This document shows positions 53,175 to 62,643 of a stretch of 64,000 nucleotides of DNA, piece by piece. Numbering within the stretch: the first letter of the stretch is position 1; each line of letters starts with the position of its first letter. This DNA comes from Burkholderiales bacterium (lineage in GTDB: Bacteria > Pseudomonadota > Gammaproteobacteria > Burkholderiales > Burkholderiaceae_B), in contig JAIXTE010000022.1 of assembly GCA_027484315.1 (NCBI GenBank), positions 1 to 64,000 on the forward strand, given 5' to 3'. The notes under the pieces were generated by a model. The model was not told where the DNA came from. It made no database searches and saw only the letters and a program-made list of their open reading frames with translations. Both the position numbers and the translations under genes were made by a program.

Positions 53175-54086
53175 TTAATCGGGGCGATTCGGGTTTGTAT
53201 CGGGGTTGGCGCCAAAGAGCAACTTCAAGGCGGGGTGATTCAAATTGCGCGGGTGGGTGAACGCAAAAAAGTCTTCCACCACGCCCTGCGCGTCACCCAT
53301 GTGCACCAGCGTGCTGTCGCGCACCACATCTTCAATCAGCAAGGCAGGCACCGCGAACAAGCCCAAACCTGCACGGCCAAAAGTTTCCAGCAAAGCCAGG
53401 TCGTCAAACTCTCCCACCACGGTCACTTCAACGCCCACGCTTTCGAACCAGTGCTCCAGCTTCAGGCGCAACACATTGTTTCTGGAAGGCATCAGGAAGG
53501 GCGCATGCTGCAGGCTTTGCGGAAAGTTGTCCTGGTACTTCGCCTTCAATACCGGACTGGCAAAAATGCGCACCGGGTAGGTCAACAATTTGGCCACCTG
53601 CAAGTGCGCCGTGCCCTGTCCACCCGGGCGTTCTGCCAGCACCACGTCCACACTGTGCTGAACAAGGTCTGAACACAGCGCCTCGAACCGACCTTCCTGG
53701 CACACTAGGCGAACCGGCCGCTGCATGCCAAGAATGGGCTCAATCATGTGAAACGACACGGTTTTGGGCAAGGCATCGGCAATGCCTACTGTCAGGCGCA
53801 AAGTGTAGTCCAGTTGCTCGTCGCTCAGGCTTTCGGCCATTTGCTCGCCCAACTGGAAGATCTGGTCGGCATAGCGCAAGGCAATTCGCCCTGCCTCGGT
53901 CAGCCCCAGGCCACGACCCACGGGCTGAAACAAGGAACGCCCCAAAGTTTGTTCAAGTTGTGTGATTTGACTGGACAGTGTTTGGGCGCGCAGCCCCAAG
54001 CGCTCGGCCGCAGCGGTCAGGCTACCGGTGTTTGCGACCATCCAGAAATAGCGCAAGTGGTGATAATTGAGATCAGTCAGCTTCAT
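53175..54086 (-). CDS. nhaR: LysR family regulator, NhaR-like
   Basis: A 303-residue protein with an N-terminal winged helix (LNYHHLRYFWMVANTGSLTAAAERLG) and a periplasmic-binding-type effector domain. The DLNYHHLRYFW opening, QTLSSQITQLEQTLG and the early VGIADALPKTVS segment are typical of NhaR, which senses sodium and activates nhaA in E. coli. No nhaA is adjacent; the AEC gene downstream is a possible target. The start at 54086 was chosen because it places the helix at the usual position. Confidence 0.82.
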   Translation of the reverse strand: MKLTDLNYHHLRYFWMVANTGSLTAAAERLGLRAQTLSSQITQLEQTLGRSLFQPVGRGLGLTEAGRIALRYADQIFQLGEQMAESLSDEQLDYTLRLTVGIADALPKTVSFHMIEPILGMQRPVRLVCQEGRFEALCSDLVQHSVDVVLAERPGGQGTAHLQVAKLLTYPVRIFASPVLKAKYQDNFPQSLQHAPFLMPSRNNVLRLKLEHWFESVGVEVTVVGEFDDLALLETFGRAGLGLFAVPALLIEDVVRDSTLVHMGDAQGVVEDFFAFTHPRNLNHPALKLLFGANPDTNPNRPD

Positions 54087-54191
54087 AAACACTTCGATTA
54101 AATCGATTATTCGATAAGCTATTGTTCCATTTATTCTAACATTGAACCAGCGTACACTTCAGTTGTCTATTTCCCCGTAAGGAGGACGCAC

Positions 54192-54536
54192 ATGAACACA
54201 GAAATTGTGGCTCGGCATCCCGAGATTGACGACACCCTGCGCAGGTATGTGCTTCGGCGCGTGCGCTCGGCCATCAACCAGTTGTCCACGCAAATAAAGA
54301 ACATCACGGTGAAGCTGGACCGCCGAACGGCGGCATTGCCAGAGCAACGCAACTGTATGATTGAAATTCGGATCGACGGGCAAGCGCCCGTGATCGTGAA
54401 CAGCGATGGGCCGCATTGGCTCAGCGCGATTGACCTGGCGGTAGAATCTGCAGCTCGCGCAGTTCGCCGCCAACTGAAACACACCCTTCACCAGGTGACA
54501 CCCTTGCAATTGTTGAAAGGACAACACGCATCATGA
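54192..54536 (+). CDS. HPF/RaiA-like ribosome-associated protein
   Basis: A 114-residue protein with an S30AE-type pattern: [23 protein letters not shown], then MIEIRIDG, then [22 protein letters not shown]/RaiA proteins bind the 30S subunit and promote hibernation or stop translation. It is short, without the HPF C-terminal dimerisation domain. TAAGGAGGA at 54178-54186 is a very strong Shine-Dalgarno sequence. It overlaps htpX by an ATGA junction. Confidence 0.8.
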   Translation: MNTEIVARHPEIDDTLRRYVLRRVRSAINQLSTQIKNITVKLDRRTAALPEQRNCMIEIRIDGQAPVIVNSDGPHWLSAIDLAVESAARAVRRQLKHTLHQVTPLQLLKGQHAS

Positions 54537-55411
54537 AACGCATTGTTTTATTTCTAGCCACCAACATCGCCATCATGGTGGTACTGGGCATTACCGTGAA
54601 TGTACTGGGCCTGAACCAGTTCATGGCCGGAGGTCAGCTGAACCTGACCATGCTGCTGGCATTCAGTGCTGTATTGGGTTTCGGCGGTTCATTCATCAGC
54701 CTCTTGATCAGCAAGAAAGTAGCCAAGTGGAGCACGGGCGCACAAGTTATTGAAACGCCGCGCAACGCCACCGAAGTATGGCTGGTTCAAACCGTGGAAC
54801 GCTTTGCCCGCAAAGCCAACATTGCCATGCCCGAAGTGGCCATCTACGAAGGGGCGCCCAATGCATTTGCAACGGGCCCGAGCAAGAACAACTCCCTGGT
54901 AGCCGTCAGCACCGGCTTGCTGCAAAGCATGAGCCGCGAAGAAGCAGAAGCCGTATTGGCCCACGAAGTGGCCCACGTGGCCAACGGCGACATGGTGACC
55001 CTCACCTTGATCCAGGGCGTGGTCAACACCTTTGTGTTCTTCCTGGCCCGCGTGGTGGGCTTCATGGTGGATCAGTTCCTGCGCAAAGACGATTCCGAAT
55101 CAAGCGGCCAGGGCATGGGCTATTTCATCACTGTGATTGTGATGGAAATTACCCTCGGCATTCTGGCGTCCATTATCGTGATGTACTTCTCGCGTCAGCG
55201 CGAATTCCGCGCCGATTCGGGTGCAGCACACCTGATGGGTTCACGCCAGCCCATGATTTCCGCTCTGAAGCGCTTGGGCGGCATGCAGGCGGGTGAATTG
55301 CCCTCCAACATGGCAGCGTCAGGCATTTCTGGCAAAGGCGGTGTGATGGCCTTGTTCAGCAGTCACCCCCCGCTTGAAGAGCGCATTGAAGCCTTGTCTC
55401 AACAGCGTTAA
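54533..55411 (+). CDS. htpX: Membrane zinc metalloprotease HtpX
   Basis: A 292-residue inner-membrane M48-type protease. The zinc motif HEVAH (in [17 protein letters not shown]) and the downstream Glu in [13 protein letters not shown] are present. N-terminal helices [19 protein letters not shown] and [18 protein letters not shown] and two further helices give the HtpX topology. [21 protein letters not shown] is the conserved substrate-cleft region. It degrades misfolded membrane proteins and is commonly induced by envelope stress. Confidence 0.97.
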   Translation: MKRIVLFLATNIAIMVVLGITVNVLGLNQFMAGGQLNLTMLLAFSAVLGFGGSFISLLISKKVAKWSTGAQVIETPRNATEVWLVQTVERFARKANIAMPEVAIYEGAPNAFATGPSKNNSLVAVSTGLLQSMSREEAEAVLAHEVAHVANGDMVTLTLIQGVVNTFVFFLARVVGFMVDQFLRKDDSESSGQGMGYFITVIVMEITLGILASIIVMYFSRQREFRADSGAAHLMGSRQPMISALKRLGGMQAGELPSNMAASGISGKGGVMALFSSHPPLEERIEALSQQR

Positions 55412-55447
55412 TTGAAAGTGACGCCAGGCATTGCAGCTTGGCACAAC

Positions 55448-55482
55448 AAAAAACCCGCTACGATTTTGGCGGGTTTTTTTTA
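55448..55482 (+). terminator. Rho-independent terminator after htpX
   Basis: A stem AAACCCGC / GCGGGTTT with a 10-base loop and a run of T on the plus strand, 37 bases after the htpX stop. Confidence 0.88.
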
Positions 55483-55507
55483 TTCGGCTCATGGATACAC
55501 GAGATTT

Positions 55508-55555
55508 GATTCACGGCGTTGGATTCATGGCGTGGATTCATCAAAGTGATTCACC
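55508..55555 (+). repeat. Short direct repeats of GATTCA at 13-14 base spacing
   Basis: GATTCA occurs at 55508, 55522, 55535 and 55548, with GGCGT also shared between the first two copies. It lies in the gap between the htpX terminator and the stop of the minus-strand lipoprotein gene. Function is unknown. Confidence 0.5.
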
Positions 55556-55563
55556 TCAGTGCT

Positions 55564-56079
55564 TCACATCACACGGCGAACCGTCCAGAACGCCTTGCGC
55601 CAATAGGTCTGATTCAAGTCACCCACCACCACGCCATCCCGCGTGGAGGCGTGAAGAAACTGGCCGTTGCCCATGTAAATTCCGACGTGTCGACTGTTGT
55701 ATCCCGTGCGAAAAAACACCAGGTCACCCAACTGCATTTCGCCCTGCCTGACCTGCGTACCCACATCTACCTGCTCGGCAGTGCTTCTCGGGACGCTGAT
55801 ATTGAAACGTGTCGACATGGTTTGCTGAACAAACGCGGAGCAATCAATGCCCCGTTTGGAATTTCCGCCGAGCTGATAGGGCGTGCCTTTCCATTCCCGG
55901 TACTGGGCCATCAGGGCTGCGTGCACTGCGGGGTTTGATGCAACGCTTCCGAAGAACAGCGAACCGTCTGCCAGGCGAATGGAGTCACTTCGACCATCAC
56001 CGAAAGTGCCACAACCCTGGACCAGGATGGCGCACAGCAAGAGTACCCACGCGTGCCGACCGTGCGCAAAGCACCTCAA
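55564..56079 (-). CDS. NlpC/P60 family lipoprotein peptidase
   Basis: A 171-residue protein with a lipobox (LLLCAILVQGC) and an NlpC/P60 domain: catalytic Cys in GIDCSAFVQQTM, His in NSRHVGIYMGN and the third polar residue in FLHASTRDG. Such enzymes cut peptide stems of peptidoglycan, like E. coli Spr/MepS. The TTG start at 56079 overlaps the stop of the upstream membrane protein gene, so translation is probably coupled. No alternative ATG gives the lipobox. Confidence 0.9.
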   Translation of the reverse strand: MRCFAHGRHAWVLLLCAILVQGCGTFGDGRSDSIRLADGSLFFGSVASNPAVHAALMAQYREWKGTPYQLGGNSKRGIDCSAFVQQTMSTRFNISVPRSTAEQVDVGTQVRQGEMQLGDLVFFRTGYNSRHVGIYMGNGQFLHASTRDGVVVGDLNQTYWRKAFWTVRRVM

Positions 56080-56423
56080 ACCACTGCCTTCCTTTCACTG
56101 AAACGCAACAGGCCTTTGACAAATCGGTACAACAACCAAAGACTCAAAAGACCGTAGATCACGAAGCCAATGAGGAATACATAGGTCAATAGGGATACCA
56201 CAAACCAGAAGGTACCAATCCAGAATGTGGAAATCAGCCAGTCATAATGGCTGTAGTAAATCGTTCCAGTGGCCTCACCGCGCTTCACATAGCAAATGAT
56301 CAAAGCAATCAGGATGGGAATGAAAGCCGTGAATATACCGACAGCGCCCAACACATAGGCAATCAGTACGATTGTGCGGTTGGACTCTTCCTGGCTGGAT
56401 AGAGGCTGAAGCGGGTTGTTCAT
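56076..56423 (-). CDS. Small membrane protein, DUF4870-like
   Basis: A 115-residue protein with two to four hydrophobic helices (IVLIAYVLGAVGIFTAFIPI, then TFWIGTFWFVVSLLTYVFLI, then YGLLSLWLLYRFVKG) and HYDWLISTFW at the centre, the pattern of the DUF4870 family. Function is unknown. The start at 56423 is chosen because the residues upstream of it (to 56489) lack family similarity. It is coupled to the lipoprotein gene. Confidence 0.75.
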   Translation of the reverse strand: MNNPLQPLSSQEESNRTIVLIAYVLGAVGIFTAFIPILIALIICYVKRGEATGTIYYSHYDWLISTFWIGTFWFVVSLLTYVFLIGFVIYGLLSLWLLYRFVKGLLRFSERKAVV

Positions 56424-56474
56424 CAAGGTCTGCCAAGGTTTTAAAGACACCTTGATTTTAGACGACTTCGCACA

Positions 56475-56500
56475 GAAAAAACCCCGCACGCGGCGGGGTC
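56475..56500 (-). terminator. Rho-independent terminator after the GlcG/HbpS gene
   Basis: A 7-base GC stem ACCCCGC / GCGGGGT, followed by a T-run on the minus strand, 15-40 bases after the stop at 56514. Confidence 0.85.
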
Positions 56501-56513
56501 AGTTCGATCAGTC

Positions 56514-56921
56514 TTACAGCTTGAGCGCTGCAATACCTGCACGGGCAATCTGGGCATCTTGATCAGACTTCACGCCAGATACGCCGACAGCACCGATGCA
56601 CTGGCCATCCACGAAAATCGGAACACCGCCTTCCAGCATGCCTTCCAGCTTGGGCACAGACAAAAATGAGGTGCGACCACCATTGATCACGTCTTCCAGC
56701 ATTTTGCTTTCCCGACGACCCAGTGCAGAGCAGTTGGCCTTGGCTGGCGCAATGTAGGCGCTCATGGTTGGAGAACCATCCAGACGCAAAAGGCCCAGTA
56801 AGTGACCGCCGTCGTCTGCCACTGCAATGGTAACGCCCCAGTTGTTCTGGTCGGCTTCGGCACGGGCCGCAGCCAAAATGGATTGAACATCATCGGCAGA
56901 CAACACAGCTTTGGTTTTCAT
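56514..56921 (-). CDS. GlcG/HbpS family protein
   Basis: A 135-residue protein with the compact GlcG/HbpS fold: a long N-terminal helix, VTIAVADDGGHLLGLLRLDG, APAKANCSALGR and GGVPIFVDGQCIGAVGVSG. Streptomyces HbpS binds haem and works as a redox sensor; the role of most proteobacterial members is unproven. It has no signal peptide. A single-gene transcript is likely, ended by the terminator at 56475-56500. Confidence 0.85.
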   Translation of the reverse strand: MKTKAVLSADDVQSILAAARAEADQNNWGVTIAVADDGGHLLGLLRLDGSPTMSAYIAPAKANCSALGRRESKMLEDVINGGRTSFLSVPKLEGMLEGGVPIFVDGQCIGAVGVSGVKSDQDAQIARAGIAALKL

Positions 56922-57071
56922 GAACAGACTCCAATTTGATTTAAAAATGACAAACCGAAGTATGAGGGAGAGTTCCCGTGAAGACTACACAGGAAGTCCC
57001 TAATGCATTACAAGACTCAAGATTCGCGGCATGGTTTACAGCACCATCGCTGCAAGACGGGAATTTCCGGG

Positions 57072-60000
57072 TCAAGGATTGCAACTCAGCCCATCACCCG
57101 CAGCCTCACAAGAATCGGGCTTGCCTGCACCACCCTCCCCTTCTGTCGCGGGACGACCTGGCCCCACTTCTGCGACCACACCATTGATGATCTTTCCCGC
57201 CACATTTTCAGTGCGGACGACAGACCGGGTTTGCTCCTGCCGCGCCAGTACCACTGCACCTTGCGCCGTGGTCAATGCTGCATTTTCCTGCGGAGACAAC
57301 AACAAAGATCCGTTGTAGACCACGGGAATGCGGTTCAAATTGCGTGCCCCATCGTAGAAAAAGGCATAAGTGCCGCGACGTTCCGGCCCAGCCAGATACA
57401 CCACTTGCCCCGGCAACAAATTGCTGCCCTCAAAGGGCAAAACCGTGACAAAGCCACCCAGACCGACCCGGTTCAGTTCACCCACCTCTACACGGATTGC
57501 CCCCGCCGAAGCAGCCTGTTGCCCAACACCCGACGATTCGCCAAAAGAGGCCACACTGGTAGAGCCCTGCTGCGTGTTGCTCAGTGGAATCGACAAAGTC
57601 AAACCGGCATATGATCTCGAGGTACCCGCTGCCGTGTCGTTGTAAGGCATGCGCGCGCGCAGTTGGGATTCGTCATCCACCGTTGCCAATCCTCGTGAAC
57701 GAATTGCCACGACATCACTTTCAACCCCATTGCCGGCCACACGCAACTGCACATCGTTGCTGACCGCGAACAAACTGGCGCCTTGTTCCTGCTGGTAAGC
57801 AAATGCCTGCCCATAATTCTGCCCCGCCAAAGCTTCAAACTGGCCGTTGATCTGGTTGGTGCTACCCTGATTCACGGGGGCAAGCACCACGGAGCCATTC
57901 CGCATGGATTTGAACTGTGTCCTGGAGTCAGCCGAAGTGACGATCTGCCCGGACTCCTGATGAATCACCGCGCCGGCCAAGGTAATACGGCCCAGGCCAG
58001 TCAAGGGGTCCACTGCATCTTTTGCTGAAAACACATCCAGTTCGGGCGGCAGCATCATCGCGATTTCCGCAGAGGACAAGGGGCGGGGAATTCCTTGTGC
58101 GGTGAAGCTCAGCGTACCTCCGATTTGTTCAATGCGACCTTGCAGAATCAGCCGGCCTTCAGCAACAATAGCCCCACCGCGGGTCAAGAGGTCTCGAATG
58201 CGCAAGTCACCCTGTGCAGACACATTGGTTTGCTCGGCATTCACACTCACGGTTTGTGCAAATACATTGCTTGCATTCTGCAAGTTGACAGACCCGCCTG
58301 CTGCGTTGAATTGGGCGTCACCCTGAACCATCAAACGGCCGGTTTGCGACACATCATTGGCCGTGACATTCAGATCCTTGTTGAACACTGAATTGGCAAA
58401 CACCACATTGCCACCCGACACCACTGCGCGGCCTTGTACATTCAATGCAAGTGCACCAGTCGAGTCAAATGTTTCCAGATTCAGATCAGAGGCACTGCCC
58501 AATTCAATCAGCTTCTCTGACTGAACCTGCGTCACCCCATCGAACCGGTTATCAGATTGTTTCAAGGTAATTTTGTCCGCAGTCAAAGTTGCGTTATTCA
58601 CCGCGATGGACTGATTTTGGGTCAACTCCCCTTTCACGTTCACAGTGGTGGAACCCTGCACAACGGTGTTACTCAACAACAAATTGTCGGCCTGCAGGTT
58701 CAGGTCACCCTGTACCTGTGCTGCAAACTGCATGTTTTGTCCTTGAACAACCAGTGAATTTGAATCGGCCAAAGCAACGCGGGCTTGCTCTTCATTGCGC
58801 GCCTGAATGTTCACCAGGCCGACAAAATCATTGGATGTGTTGCGCAGTTCAATGTTGTTTGCCGTGAAATTGCTTTGCCCCTCAACCCGAAGGGCAGCGC
58901 TTTGACGCACCTCATTGGCAACAATATTCAGATCCTGAAGCGAACCCAAGGGCCCCAACACCACGGTTTGTGCAGCAAGGGTGAGGAAATCAACCTCCCC
59001 TTGAATTTTCAGATTGCCCTGGCTTGTCAAAACCGCCTGTGCGGCCCCTTCCAATTGCACCGAATTCCCAGTTGTGCCATTTGACGGATTGGTAGAGGCA
59101 CCCCCAAGCGAGTTGGCGCTGTGGTCCAGCTTGATCTGGCTGGCTTGAAGCAACAAATCCGATTCCGTGATCAAGGCGTTGCTTTGCACCAGGGACTGGG
59201 CAGCAAACTGCGCAGCACCTTGCACCCGACCTGAGATGTCCAGTGTATTCTGATCATTCACGACAGCATTGCCCGACACGTTGAGCGCTACTTCTCCCTG
59301 AAAATCATTGGCCTGGTGGCGAAGTGCCACATTGTCGGCGCTCAGGCGTGCCGCCCCGCGAACCCGCAATGCATCCCTTTGCGACAAGTTGCGGGCTTGA
59401 ACATTCAGTGTTCCCACTTGGCCTTGCAATGACAAATCACCTGTAGACACAAGGTTTGCGTTGTCGGCGGCGATGGCCACATCACCCGTGGCGCGCAGTT
59501 CATTGACATTCAAATTTTCCGCTTGCGCCGTCAGGTTGTCACCTGCGAAGGTCATCGTCAAATCATTGGAATCGACAATGTGTGCGGTGGCTGAGTTCAC
59601 ACGCAACTCACCGGAAAAGTCGTTGCCTGTATCAGTCAGACTCACCGTGTCTGCAACCAGATTCAACCGACCTGAAGTTTCGGCAGCCTGGGTTTGGGTA
59701 ATCACCGAGGCTTGCAAGCGGGCGGAATCCTGAACATTCAACCGGTTCAAGTGAATGGTATCTGCACTGAAATTGCCGCTTTCAACCTGTACACCGCCAA
59801 GCGTTAAAGTGTTGCCTGCCTGAATATCGGCCGTTCCCGCCTGCCCTGTGAGCAGCAGGTCATTGGCATCACGAACGGTTGCATGGCCACTGACATTCAG
59901 GGCAAGCGAACTACCGAAATCATTTTCTGCGTTGTTCAAATTCACACTGCCACCACTCACCGTGGTGCTTGAAGACACACGCAAGGCACCCGCCTGATTC

Positions 60001-62630
60001 ACCTGCCTGCCAGACGCAACCAGGGTTTCTGTCTGAGTGGCCGCAAACCGTAGCGTTTCACGTGCGGAGGCTGTCAGGCTTTTAGCCTGCCCACCTACAG
60101 TGAGGTTGCCTTGGGCACTCAGGTTGGCCGCGTCTGTGGCATTCAAAGCCACGTCACCCCCGAACGTGTTCCCTGCCGAATTCAAGGCAATTGTTGTGGC
60201 TGTAAATTCACTTGCGTCGGCAATACTCAGCGCAGCGGACTGACCAATCGAACCGGCAGCCTGGGCTTTCACACTGCTCGCCCGCCCCTGCAATCGCAAT
60301 GCGTTTGCATCACGAAGTGACACATTGCCTGCTGAATCCAGATCAACTACGCCCTTGAAATCATTGCCTGAATTTTGCAGGTTCACAGTGCGGGCGCCCA
60401 GTCGGGTGTTCCCTTCCACTGTCAACGCGCCTTGCTGGCTGACGCTGCCACCATTCAGCGTCAAATTCCCTGCTGCCCTGAAGTTCTGTAATTCAATCTG
60501 GTTTGCAGTCAATTCGATGTTCCCGGAATCCAGACTGGACACGCGCAAGGTACCTGTACTGAGCGCGGTCAACGATTGGGCCGAACCAAGCAATTCCAGG
60601 TCACCGGCGACATCAATTCTTGCCGTGCCGGTTGAATTGACATTCACGACACCGTTGAAATTGTTGCCTGAATTGTCGAGATTGACTTCACCACCGGCAA
60701 GCGTGGTTGAACCCGCCACCGACAATGCCCCAGACTGGTTGATGCTGCCACCCTGCAAAGTCAGATTGCCTGCTGCTGTCAACCCGTTGATGGTTACTTC
60801 CGAAGCCTGAATTTCAGCCGAATTGACAGTGCCTGCCACTTGCAACTGGTTGGAATTCAGCAGACTGGTTTGCCCGCTCACACTCAAATTCACCTGGCCT
60901 TGGAAATCATTTCCAGCATTTAGCAATTCAAGTTGCCCGGCAGTCAGGGTCGCAGAATTTTCCACTGCCACCGCACCAGACTGCCCAATGCGATTGGCGC
61001 TGACATTCAAACTTTCAGCATTGAGTTGCCCCAGTGTGACCTGGCCGGCTGGCCCGGTGCTTGCACGCAAGGTCAGATCGTCTGCCGTACCTTGTACAAG
61101 CAAATTATTCTGGTCCGCCAACGCCACTGAGCCTGTACCGTTCAGGCTCACCGCCCCTTCAAAGTCGTTCAGGGAATTGTCCAGGCGAACAACTGAAGCG
61201 TTGTCAATTTGCGTGGTGCCACCAATTGTCAGTGCGTTTGAATCACCGGCACCTTGAGTGATTGAACCGCTGGCTGATAACACGATATCGCCCGTGACTT
61301 GCAAACCATTCAATGCAATATTTTCTGCTTGTAGCGTGGCGTTTCCGACATTGCCTGACACAGAAAGATCTTGATCAGTGCGCAAGCTGAGTTGATTGCC
61401 CACATTGGCATTCACTGTGCCCTGAAAACGGTTGAAAGCATTCGTCAGTGTGACTGCATCCGCGTTCAGTTGCGTTGTTCCTCCAACCCGCAACACGCCA
61501 GTCTGGGTGACGGTTTGGGCATTGACCGCCAGGCTGTCTGCATTCAGGCTGCCCATCGACAGATCAACTGCACTGAAGGTTGCAGCGCCAGAATTTCCCT
61601 GAACAACCAGTGCATTCACATCTCGCAGTGTGGCCTGATTGCTTACATCCAGACTGACGGTGCCTGTGAAGTCGTTCTCAGACTGATCAAGGGCAACGGT
61701 GTCGGCTTCAAGCTGCGCAGCGCCGCCAACCCGCAACACGCTGGTCTGTTCAATTTCCCGGGCTGTCACGTTCAAACTGCTCGCGGTATCGAGAAGATTG
61801 ATGTCCCCGGTCAGGCGAACCACATCACCCTGAATCTCGATTTGTGATGCACGTGCAATGTTGGCCGTGTTGATGACGCTGGCTTGCCCCCCTGCCTGGG
61901 AACGGGCAAGAAGTACAATTTTTCCGCCTTGTGCCAACACCTCGCCCAACTGATTGATCACCGCGTTGTCGTGGCCCGCAATCACATTCAGTACAAGATC
62001 GGTGCCCGCTGTGTTGACTGTAACCTCGCTGGCTGCAATCATCTGAACAGCCGCGCCAGCGCCACTGGCATTCAGAATGCCGTTGTTTTGTATCCCCGTG
62101 GAAATGAATGCAATGTCTTTGGCGTTGATTGTGCCGTTGCTGGTGATTGTGCCACCCGTATCAGTGAGTTCAAACTCGATGAGGCCATTGCCGTTTTGAG
62201 TGCCGGGTTTGAGGGTCAAGGTGGAGGCCACAAGCCCCCCGACGTTCACTTCGGAGTTTGCGCCAAACACAATGCCATTTGGATTGATCAAGAACACTCG
62301 GCCATTGGCACTCAAGCGCCCAAAAATCTCCGATGGATTGCTGCCCAGAACACGGTTCAGGATGACCGAGTTTGCGTTGGGCTGCTCAAACACCACCACC
62401 TCGTCGACAGGCACCGAAAAATCATTCCAGTTGGCCAGCGCACGGTTGGAGGGTGTGGCTGATTGGGTGACAGTGGTGGTAGCGCCGTTTGTCTCCACCG
62501 TGACATTGTTTCCAGGTGAACCATTGAAGCTGGGTGCGGCGTGCAGGCCTGAAGCGCAAACCATGAGCACGGCTGCAGCAAGTGGCTTCAAGGCAAAAGA
62601 ACGGTGGGGCATGATAGCTTGGGTGTACAT
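57072..62630 (-). CDS. Large secreted exoprotein, TpsA of a two-partner secretion system
   Basis: An 1852-residue protein. After a signal region (SFALKPLAAAVLMVCASGLHA) comes the TPS domain of about 250 residues: GNNVTVETNGATTTVTQ, then the diagnostic NPNGIVFGANSEVNVGGLVAS. The central region is a long parallel beta-helix built from degenerate 60-70 residue repeats such as LRVGGTTQLNADAVTL. The C terminus holds two cysteines, DSCEAAGDGLSC; I see no other cysteine in the mature chain. It is most likely a filamentous haemagglutinin/HMW-type adhesin. The start at 62630 has AAGAGGG about 8 bases upstream. The tpsB partner is 13 bases upstream on the same strand. Confidence 0.93.
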   Translation of the reverse strand: MYTQAIMPHRSFALKPLAAAVLMVCASGLHAAPSFNGSPGNNVTVETNGATTTVTQSATPSNRALANWNDFSVPVDEVVVFEQPNANSVILNRVLGSNPSEIFGRLSANGRVFLINPNGIVFGANSEVNVGGLVASTLTLKPGTQNGNGLIEFELTDTGGTITSNGTINAKDIAFISTGIQNNGILNASGAGAAVQMIAASEVTVNTAGTDLVLNVIAGHDNAVINQLGEVLAQGGKIVLLARSQAGGQASVINTANIARASQIEIQGDVVRLTGDINLLDTASSLNVTAREIEQTSVLRVGGAAQLEADTVALDQSENDFTGTVSLDVSNQATLRDVNALVVQGNSGAATFSAVDLSMGSLNADSLAVNAQTVTQTGVLRVGGTTQLNADAVTLTNAFNRFQGTVNANVGNQLSLRTDQDLSVSGNVGNATLQAENIALNGLQVTGDIVLSASGSITQGAGDSNALTIGGTTQIDNASVVRLDNSLNDFEGAVSLNGTGSVALADQNNLLVQGTADDLTLRASTGPAGQVTLGQLNAESLNVSANRIGQSGAVAVENSATLTAGQLELLNAGNDFQGQVNLSVSGQTSLLNSNQLQVAGTVNSAEIQASEVTINGLTAAGNLTLQGGSINQSGALSVAGSTTLAGGEVNLDNSGNNFNGVVNVNSTGTARIDVAGDLELLGSAQSLTALSTGTLRVSSLDSGNIELTANQIELQNFRAAGNLTLNGGSVSQQGALTVEGNTRLGARTVNLQNSGNDFKGVVDLDSAGNVSLRDANALRLQGRASSVKAQAAGSIGQSAALSIADASEFTATTIALNSAGNTFGGDVALNATDAANLSAQGNLTVGGQAKSLTASARETLRFAATQTETLVASGRQVNQAGALRVSSSTTVSGGSVNLNNAENDFGSSLALNVSGHATVRDANDLLLTGQAGTADIQAGNTLTLGGVQVESGNFSADTIHLNRLNVQDSARLQASVITQTQAAETSGRLNLVADTVSLTDTGNDFSGELRVNSATAHIVDSNDLTMTFAGDNLTAQAENLNVNELRATGDVAIAADNANLVSTGDLSLQGQVGTLNVQARNLSQRDALRVRGAARLSADNVALRHQANDFQGEVALNVSGNAVVNDQNTLDISGRVQGAAQFAAQSLVQSNALITESDLLLQASQIKLDHSANSLGGASTNPSNGTTGNSVQLEGAAQAVLTSQGNLKIQGEVDFLTLAAQTVVLGPLGSLQDLNIVANEVRQSAALRVEGQSNFTANNIELRNTSNDFVGLVNIQARNEEQARVALADSNSLVVQGQNMQFAAQVQGDLNLQADNLLLSNTVVQGSTTVNVKGELTQNQSIAVNNATLTADKITLKQSDNRFDGVTQVQSEKLIELGSASDLNLETFDSTGALALNVQGRAVVSGGNVVFANSVFNKDLNVTANDVSQTGRLMVQGDAQFNAAGGSVNLQNASNVFAQTVSVNAEQTNVSAQGDLRIRDLLTRGGAIVAEGRLILQGRIEQIGGTLSFTAQGIPRPLSSAEIAMMLPPELDVFSAKDAVDPLTGLGRITLAGAVIHQESGQIVTSADSRTQFKSMRNGSVVLAPVNQGSTNQINGQFEALAGQNYGQAFAYQQEQGASLFAVSNDVQLRVAGNGVESDVVAIRSRGLATVDDESQLRARMPYNDTAAGTSRSYAGLTLSIPLSNTQQGSTSVASFGESSGVGQQAASAGAIRVEVGELNRVGLGGFVTVLPFEGSNLLPGQVVYLAGPERRGTYAFFYDGARNLNRIPVVYNGSLLLSPQENAALTTAQGAVVLARQEQTRSVVRTENVAGKIINGVVAEVGPGRPATEGEGGAGKPDSCEAAGDGLSCNP
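58290..61760 (-). repeat. Degenerate repeat region coding the TpsA beta-helix
   Basis: Repeated coding units whose proteins share a start such as LRVGGAAQLEAD, LRVGGTTQLNAD, LRVRGAARLSAD or LRVEGQSNFTAN, then an N-D-F or N-x-F-x-G turn, then a beta strand. Similarity is clear at the protein level and weaker in DNA. Limits are approximate. Confidence 0.7.
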
Positions 62631-62643
62631 GTGCCGAACCCTC

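Noticed and set aside
58290-61760. Repeat array that might be read as a CRISPR or satellite
   Set aside because: Repeats are degenerate at the DNA level and conserved at the protein level, with no fixed spacer; it is the TpsA beta-helix.
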